Source of the DNA: Pelobacter sp. UBA6093
GTDB taxonomy: Bacteria > Desulfobacterota > Desulfuromonadia > Desulfuromonadales > Syntrophotaleaceae
Direction: 5' to 3'
Length of the DNA: 46,986 nucleotides
NCBI GenBank assembly: GCA_002435955.1
Contig: DIWZ01000030.1
Span: 125,777 to 172,762, forward strand
The notes beneath the pieces were generated by a model. That model was not told the DNA's origin, did not search any database, and saw nothing but the letters and a program-made list of their open reading frames with translations. Below, one piece after another: positions 42,030 to 46,986 of the stretch. Position 1 is the stretch's first letter. Each line of letters opens with the position of its first letter. The position numbers and the translations under genes are program-made.

Positions 42030-42965
42030 ATGAAAAAAATCTCCCTCTGGGTGGCCCTTTTTTGCCTGTGGACGACGGCAGTCACGGCCGAGCCTGCCCC
42101 TGCGGATCCCCCTAGAACCTATGCCCTTCAGCTTTCCGCCTACGCACATCAATCCGCGGCTGAAAATGCCGCTTCGCTGCTCAAAGACAAAGGGCTGGAC
42201 GCCTACGTTACCACCAACCAGCGAGGCCTTCATGTGGTAAGAGCGGGCAACCATGCTTCGCGAGTGGAAGCCAAACAAGAGGCCGCCCGATTAAAAGCCG
42301 AGCACATCATCGACAGCTTTTTGGTCGTATCGACCCGGACCTCCGTGCCCGTCGATGCGGCCGAGACGGCACAGGAAAACATTCCCGATGAAACGCCGGT
42401 GGTGCAAGACAGCCCGCCAGCCGACATTAAACCGGTAGTTATCGTCCCATCAGAGGCGGCGGCACCTGCCGAAATACGCAACCTTCCAGCAAAAAGCAAG
42501 CATGAAGGGGTGGCGGAAAAAACCTCGACCAGGGCGCAGGTGGTGGCAGCGTTGGAGGCCATGGCGAACCAACCCATGGCACCACACCCTCCCGGGTTTC
42601 GCGCCGCCCAGATCGCCCTTGACTATATCGGCGTAAAATATCGCTGGGGCGGCATGTCCGTCGAAAAAGGCATGGATTGCAGCGGCTTTGTCAAGACGGT
42701 CTATGCCCTGTGCGGTATCAACCTGCCGCGCACCTCGGCCGAACAATACAGACAGGGCAAGCCGGTCAAAAGCAATGAACTGACCGCGGGCGATATGGTT
42801 TTTTTCGGAACAAACAAGCGCGTCAACCATGTCGGCATCTACCTCGGAGAAGGCAAGATCATCCATGCCCCGCGCGCCAAGGATAAAATAAAGATTTCGA
42901 GTATGGAAGAAGGTGCCCTGGGCAGGAAATTCCTCGGAGCCCGCCGGCTTCTGTTTGGAGAATAG
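42030..42965 (+). CDS. SPOR-NlpC/P60 secreted cell-wall peptidase
   Basis: 311 aa. Signal peptide MKKISLWVALFCLWTTAVTA, then a SPOR-like domain (about 30-105, TYALQLSAYAHQSAAENAASLL) that can bind denuded glycan at the division site, a Pro-rich linker, and a C-terminal NlpC/P60 papain-like domain: MDCSGFVKTVYALCGINLPRTSAEQ (catalytic Cys), GDMVFFG, NHVGIYLG (catalytic His) and a later HAPR. It should cut peptide stems in peptidoglycan. I chose the ATG at 42030, with AGGA upstream; a 42-residue longer reading from 41904 has no signal peptide. It is monocistronic by layout. Confidence 0.9.
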   Translation: MKKISLWVALFCLWTTAVTAEPAPADPPRTYALQLSAYAHQSAAENAASLLKDKGLDAYVTTNQRGLHVVRAGNHASRVEAKQEAARLKAEHIIDSFLVVSTRTSVPVDAAETAQENIPDETPVVQDSPPADIKPVVIVPSEAAAPAEIRNLPAKSKHEGVAEKTSTRAQVVAALEAMANQPMAPHPPGFRAAQIALDYIGVKYRWGGMSVEKGMDCSGFVKTVYALCGINLPRTSAEQYRQGKPVKSNELTAGDMVFFGTNKRVNHVGIYLGEGKIIHAPRAKDKIKISSMEEGALGRKFLGARRLLFGE

Positions 42966-43087
42966 GCTCCCCAGAAGGGCAGGGTTTCACGCTGGGACAC
43001 CTGCTGACGCTTTATCCAACCACCCGCCTCTCCAGACAGGCTCGCATTCCATAAAGGCACGCGGGCCTGTTTCGCATCCGCCCGGAT

Positions 43088-43105
43088 GGTCCGACAGACT
43101 CCTGG
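43088..43105 (-). repeat. REP-like half element (copy h)
   Basis: GGTCCGACAGACTCCTGG, a half element like copies a and e, in the gap before the phosphatidyltransferase gene. Confidence 0.7.
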
Positions 43106-43183
43106 CAACCTCGAGAATGCTATATATGATTGCATAAATAACGTTGGCCCCGGCCACTTATCCCTCTAACGATTCAAGGCGCC

Positions 43184-44497
43184 ATGATACCCTACAGCTC
43201 TATTCTGCTTGAAATTGCCATCCCTGTTTTCCTCATGCTTGCTGCGGAGCGGTTCGCCGTGTTCTATTTCCTGCGTACCCCCGAACAGACAGAATGGGTA
43301 CGCCGGCATAGCTGGCTGCATCCCAATGCCATCAGTCGGGCTCGCTACCCGATGGGGTTTGTGTCTGTAGCCCTGCTGCACATGGGCTATCCACGGTTGT
43401 GCTTCCTGTTCTTCACCTTCTGGATGATTACCGACATTACCGACGGCGATATCGCCCGCAAGTGTGACCTGCATACCGAAGAGGGCGCAACCATCGATCC
43501 CCTCTCCGACAAGCTCATGTACGCCCCCATGCTGGTTTATCTCGCATGGGCCGGGGCACTCAGCCCCGTGCTGGTCACACTGTTTCTGCTCTTTGACATT
43601 ATCGGCCAGGCCTCGCGGCGATTCATTACGGTGAAGGCCGCCAACCTGTTCGGCAAGGCCAAAACCTTCATGGTGGTGGTATTGCTGATCGTAGTCGGCC
43701 TGGTGTGGATCTACGGACCGCTGCCGATTCTGGGACGCTCCATCAATCCTTTGCTGGCCATCTGCACCGGACTGGCGTTTTGCTCGACCTTCTTCAAGGT
43801 CATCCCCAACTACTGGTACGCCAATATTCTCAGCATCCTCAACCTGGTATGCGGCCTTGCCGGTTGCTGGGTGGTGCTCAGTGGCGGACCGCCGGTATAC
43901 GCCCTGGGTCTGGTGTTCCTCGGTCAGTTTCTCGACCTGTTCGATGGCCGGGCGGCTGAGCGCTGGGGATCCACCCCACAGGGAGAACTTTTCGACGACG
44001 TGGCCGATGGTACCAGTTTCGGCCTGACCGTCGGGCTCATTATCATGGTCACCTTTTCACAGCTATGGATAGGCCTGGTCATAGGGGGATTCTACCTGGC
44101 GGCCGTTATCTACCGACTGATCCGCTTCGTGGTCGAAAAACGCAAGGCAGGGGTACCTGGCGGCGTATCGACCTTCTCCGGCCTTCCATCGCCGGCCGGC
44201 GCCCTGATGGCGGGAACTACCTGCGTATTAATACCCAGCCAGACCGTCGTCGGCATCATCGTCGGTATCACCGCCCTGCTGATGATTTCCCGTGTGCCCT
44301 ACCCCCACTTCGGCCGTGCCGTCCTGCCCAGGATCCCCAAAATTGTCCGGGTCCTGGTGCTCGGTGCGTTTCTGTTCCTGCTGGCTCTGGGCGTACGCCG
44401 CGACCACTACCTGGCACCGCTGCTCATCGCCTTTGCGGCGGACGCGATCTACCTGATTTCACCCCTGTTTGCAGGGGCGTTCCGCAAAGCCGCCTGA
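43184..44497 (+). CDS. Double-domain CDP-alcohol phosphatidyltransferase
   Basis: 437 aa membrane protein with two CDP-alcohol phosphotransferase domains in tandem. Domain 1 has DITDGDIAR...GATIDPLSD (Asp84, Asp87, Asp105, Asp109), the full D-x2-DG-x2-AR-x8-G-x3-D-x3-D signature. Domain 2 has DLFDGRAAERWGSTPQGELFDDVAD (Asp251, Asp254, Asp271, Asp275) followed by GTSFG, like phosphatidylserine synthase. Domain 2 has AE where AR is expected and one residue fewer before the Gly, so its activity is uncertain. About ten or more membrane helices are expected. It makes a phospholipid headgroup, type unknown. Confidence 0.85.
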   Translation: MIPYSSILLEIAIPVFLMLAAERFAVFYFLRTPEQTEWVRRHSWLHPNAISRARYPMGFVSVALLHMGYPRLCFLFFTFWMITDITDGDIARKCDLHTEEGATIDPLSDKLMYAPMLVYLAWAGALSPVLVTLFLLFDIIGQASRRFITVKAANLFGKAKTFMVVVLLIVVGLVWIYGPLPILGRSINPLLAICTGLAFCSTFFKVIPNYWYANILSILNLVCGLAGCWVVLSGGPPVYALGLVFLGQFLDLFDGRAAERWGSTPQGELFDDVADGTSFGLTVGLIIMVTFSQLWIGLVIGGFYLAAVIYRLIRFVVEKRKAGVPGGVSTFSGLPSPAGALMAGTTCVLIPSQTVVGIIVGITALLMISRVPYPHFGRAVLPRIPKIVRVLVLGAFLFLLALGVRRDHYLAPLLIAFAADAIYLISPLFAGAFRKAA

Positions 44498-44531
44498 CAG
44501 GCAAGTCCCGAAATCTGCCCGCACTCCCGAT

Positions 44532-44566
44532 AAAAGCCCGCCGTCTCAAGTGACGGCGGGCTTTTT
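44532..44566 (+). terminator. Terminator of the phosphatidyltransferase gene
   Basis: AGCCCGCCGTC-TCAAGT-GACGGCGGGCT, an 11-bp perfect stem with A4 before it and TTTTT after it. Confidence 0.92.
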
Positions 44567-44758
44567 CACAGGAAAAGCCGTTACTTTCGCGAAAACTCTG
44601 CGGGTGGCGAAGCAAAAATTTCATGGTAAAGTGTCGGAAGTCCCTTAACGGCTTTTCACGGCACCTGGGAGCTTGCCAACAATCCCCGGCCCACCCTTCA
44701 CAGGTACAACCATAACCACCCCGCGATTTTCATTTAACCCAACACAAGAAGATCTGCC

Positions 44759-46876
44759 ATGTGCGTGATAAAAAACGAAGACACCTTCCGCTTCCTTTTT
44801 GAGCTGCCTGGCATCAGCGTTGCGCTGGTTAGCCCTCAAGGTAAAATTCTGGAGGCAAATCACACTGCCTGCGGTTATTGGGGCTATTCGGCAGATGAGA
44901 TCAAGGGTCTTACCATCCAGGACCTTACTCACCCTGAAGATTTGGAGGAAAGTCTGCCTTTCTATGCTGCAAACGCCTGCAGCACGAACCACAGCTTCAG
45001 CTATAAGAAGCGCTATATTCGCAAGGATGGAACTACCGTATGGGGCCAGGTATCCGCCATCTGGATGGCCGGCAAGCCGGGAAGTCCGCCGTGCGGTCTG
45101 GCACTGGTGCAGGATATCACGGACAACCAGCGTGCCCATGAGCTGGTAGCTTTTGAGAGGGCCTTTTTCCAGTCGGTTGTCGACAGTCTGGTCGAACCGC
45201 TCAAGATCATGGACCTGAACCATCAAATTCTCGCCATGAATCGGGCGGCCCACCAACTGTTACCGAAGAATACATGTAACACCGGGGCCCTGTTTTGCGA
45301 TCATATGTCCCAAAAATACCATCTGCCCTGTTTGGCCAACACCGGTTCCTGCAACCTTGAAAAAATTCGGGATACGGGCCAGCCAATCCGCACGCTCCAT
45401 CGTCATCAAACCACTACAGGCGAGGATTCCGTGTTCGAGATCACGGCAGCCCCTCTGATAGATGAGACGGGATTGCTCAGAGGTATCATTGAAACCTCCA
45501 GAAATATTACCGACCTGCTGACAGCTGAAGCTAAAATCCAGGAGAATGTCAAACGTCTGGAATATGTCACTCACTATGATCTTTTAACCAACCTGCCCAA
45601 CCAGACTCTGCTGATCGACCGTCTCAACCAAACCCTGGCAAGGGCACAGCGGTTCGCTGACAGGTTCGCGGTCCTGGCGCTGGATCTGAATCGTTTCAGA
45701 CATATAAACGATTCACTGGGCAACCACGCCGGCGACGCCCTGTTGTCCGAAGTGGCTCAGAGATTGAGTAAACGCGTCCGGGAGTCCGACACCCTGGCGC
45801 GCCTGCGCGGAAACGAGTTTGTCGTGGTCATGGAGCAATTCCGCAACATCAACCATCTTGTCGAAGTGGCTCAACGACTGCTTCACGACATATCCCGGGA
45901 GATGCTTCTGGAAGGTCTCCCCGTCTATATCACCGCAAGCATCGGTATCAGCCTGTTTCCGGAAGACGCTTCCACCGTGGATGAATTATTGCGCTGCGCC
46001 AATGCGGCGATGCAACGGGCCCGCGACGAAGGTGGCAACAACTACCAATTTTATACCCCGGGCATGACCAAGCAATCCCGACAAAGGCTGGAGCTTGAAA
46101 GTCAGTTTCGCCAGGCCATTGCCGAGGAACAACTCACCCTCTATTACCAGCCCCAGATCGACCTTATCTCGGGACGCTGTATAGGCACCGAATCCCTGGT
46201 CCGGTGGATACATCCGCAGCGCGGCATCGTCTCACCCGGAACGTTCATCCCCATGGCGGAAGAAACCGGGCTCATCGAACCTATGGGGCTGTGGGTACTG
46301 AAAATCGCCTGTTTATGGAACAAAGCCCTGCACCGCAAGGGGTCGAATCCCGTCCCCGTCTCGGTAAACATCTCCGCTCGGCAACTCTACTGCAAGGACT
46401 TCCCGGCGACGGTGCAGCGAATCCTGGAGGAAACGGGACTGGAACCCGACTATCTGGAACTTGAAATCACCGAAAGCATGCTCATGAAGGACCTGCAGAC
46501 CGCCATTGCGGTTATGAGCGATTTGAACAGGCTGGGGATCTCCATCGCCATGGACGATTTCGGCACGGGCTATTCCTCGCTGAGTTACCTGCACCGGTTC
46601 CCCATAACAAAGCTCAAAATCGATCAGTCGTTTGTCAAAGACCTGGTGACAGATGCCAATGCCAGAACGATTGCCAGATCGATCGTCGCCCTGGCCGGCA
46701 GTCTCAATCTGCGGGTCCTCGCCGAGGGAGTAGAAAACAAAGCCCAGGCCACCATCCTTCAAGAGATGGGCTGCAATGAAATCCAGGGATTTTTGTTCAG
46801 CAAGCCGCTGCCGGCTTTGGAGGCAGAGCAATTTTTAAGTAACAAGCAACGGGATGGGGTGCCACTAAGGGCCTGA
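44759..46876 (+). CDS. PAS-GGDEF-EAL cyclic di-GMP protein with degenerate GGDEF
   Basis: 705 aa, no membrane segment. Two N-terminal PAS-like domains: the first (about 8-125) has the typical ...YSADEIKGLTIQDLTHPEDLEE; the second (about 135-260) carries spaced cysteines (TCNTGALFCDH, LPCLANTGSCN) as in cysteine-rich PAS domains of Desulfuromonadales. The GGDEF motif is RGNEF (350-354), lacking both the first Gly and the Asp needed for catalysis, so cyclase activity is unlikely. The EAL domain has ESLVRW (Glu478), DDFGTGYSSLSYL, KIDQSFVKDL and EGVE, so phosphodiesterase activity is possible. It may lower c-di-GMP that controls pgaCD. Confidence 0.9.
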   Translation: MCVIKNEDTFRFLFELPGISVALVSPQGKILEANHTACGYWGYSADEIKGLTIQDLTHPEDLEESLPFYAANACSTNHSFSYKKRYIRKDGTTVWGQVSAIWMAGKPGSPPCGLALVQDITDNQRAHELVAFERAFFQSVVDSLVEPLKIMDLNHQILAMNRAAHQLLPKNTCNTGALFCDHMSQKYHLPCLANTGSCNLEKIRDTGQPIRTLHRHQTTTGEDSVFEITAAPLIDETGLLRGIIETSRNITDLLTAEAKIQENVKRLEYVTHYDLLTNLPNQTLLIDRLNQTLARAQRFADRFAVLALDLNRFRHINDSLGNHAGDALLSEVAQRLSKRVRESDTLARLRGNEFVVVMEQFRNINHLVEVAQRLLHDISREMLLEGLPVYITASIGISLFPEDASTVDELLRCANAAMQRARDEGGNNYQFYTPGMTKQSRQRLELESQFRQAIAEEQLTLYYQPQIDLISGRCIGTESLVRWIHPQRGIVSPGTFIPMAEETGLIEPMGLWVLKIACLWNKALHRKGSNPVPVSVNISARQLYCKDFPATVQRILEETGLEPDYLELEITESMLMKDLQTAIAVMSDLNRLGISIAMDDFGTGYSSLSYLHRFPITKLKIDQSFVKDLVTDANARTIARSIVALAGSLNLRVLAEGVENKAQATILQEMGCNEIQGFLFSKPLPALEAEQFLSNKQRDGVPLRA

Positions 46877-46966
46877 TGAGGAAGCGCACCCTTCGAACCA
46901 TGCAAAAAATCCGCTTCAACGAACTGAATCCGCCTCGAATCCTGGCGTTCCCCTGTCGCAGCCGCT

Positions 46967-46986
46967 AGGAGGCTGTCGGACTATCC
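46967..46986 (+). repeat. REP-like element cut by the window end (copy i)
   Basis: AGGAGGCTGTCGGACTATCC, the family unit reading into the end of the window. Its partner arm, if present, lies beyond position 46986. Confidence 0.7.

Noticed and set aside
1..46986. CRISPR array, prophage, integrase, IS element or rRNA operon
   Set aside because: I found no regularly spaced direct repeats, transposase/integrase motifs or rRNA signatures on either strand.

Overview
This 46,986-base window looks like the chromosome of a Desulfuromonadales-type bacterium (Geobacter/Desulfuromonas/Pelobacter-Syntrophotalea relatives). I infer this from gene content, not from a database search: a small periplasmic triheme c-type cytochrome beside GlcD/GlcF-like dehydrogenase subunits, DksA-RNAP regulation, a rubredoxin-rubrerythrin-Fur-family cluster next to a strict-anaerobe-type hybrid cluster protein (Hcp), and GC-rich coding sequence. 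The gene order is ordinary housekeeping and metabolism. I see no prophage, transposase, CRISPR array or integrase. Accessory DNA consists of short dispersed palindromic repeats and two larger hairpin elements between genes.

Layout. 82-3713 (minus): a compact operon of a GT4 glycosyltransferase, a DUF374 acyltransferase and a pyruvate/indolepyruvate-type decarboxylase. 3714-4097: gap with a terminal-inverted-repeat element. 4098-4490: unknown small protein. 4535-4610: tRNA-Ala(CGC) with terminator. 4625-7324 (minus): dksA then a GAF histidine kinase. 7397-11043 (minus): membrane protein, then radA, a stand-alone PgaB-hydrolase-like protein and moaC with overlapping ends. 11320-14462 (plus): glcD-like, glcF-like, triheme cytochrome. 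14493-15494 (minus): moaA. 15660-16637: PP-loop/NFACT-R protein. 16751-18737 (minus): groES-groEL under a sigma70 promoter and a CIRCE operator. 19086-20297: ZTP (pfl) riboswitch with terminator, controlling a class V aminotransferase. 20500-23761: a GNAT-histone deacetylase fusion and an indoleamine 2,3-dioxygenase homologue, separated by a 165-base hairpin element. 23934-25636: spermidine synthase-like protein, small unknown protein, nucleotidyltransferase. 25662-27116: DUF4139 exported protein. 27261-33495 (minus): complete pgaABCD operon for poly-N-acetylglucosamine. 33729-37740 (minus): ClC channel/transporter and PcrA/UvrD helicase, overlapping. 38085-41270: rubredoxin, rubrerythrin, Fur/PerR-type regulator (minus) and hcp (plus), an oxidative/nitrosative stress island. 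41414-44497: cupin, SPOR-NlpC/P60 peptidase, double-domain CDP-alcohol phosphatidyltransferase. 44759-46876: PAS-GGDEF-EAL protein.

How the genes work together. Several signals point to envelope and biofilm biology: pgaABCD, the second PgaB-hydrolase-like protein, the EAL protein (PgaCD is c-di-GMP-activated in E. coli), the lipid headgroup enzyme and the GT4/acyltransferase pair. moaA and moaC supply molybdopterin. The rbr/rd/perR/hcp block suggests an anaerobe that meets oxygen and NO. The most unusual items are the acetyltransferase-deacetylase fusion, the O2-dependent IDO homologue in this anaerobe-like context, the ZTP riboswitch on an aminotransferase, the REP-like repeat family and the two-active-site lipid synthase.
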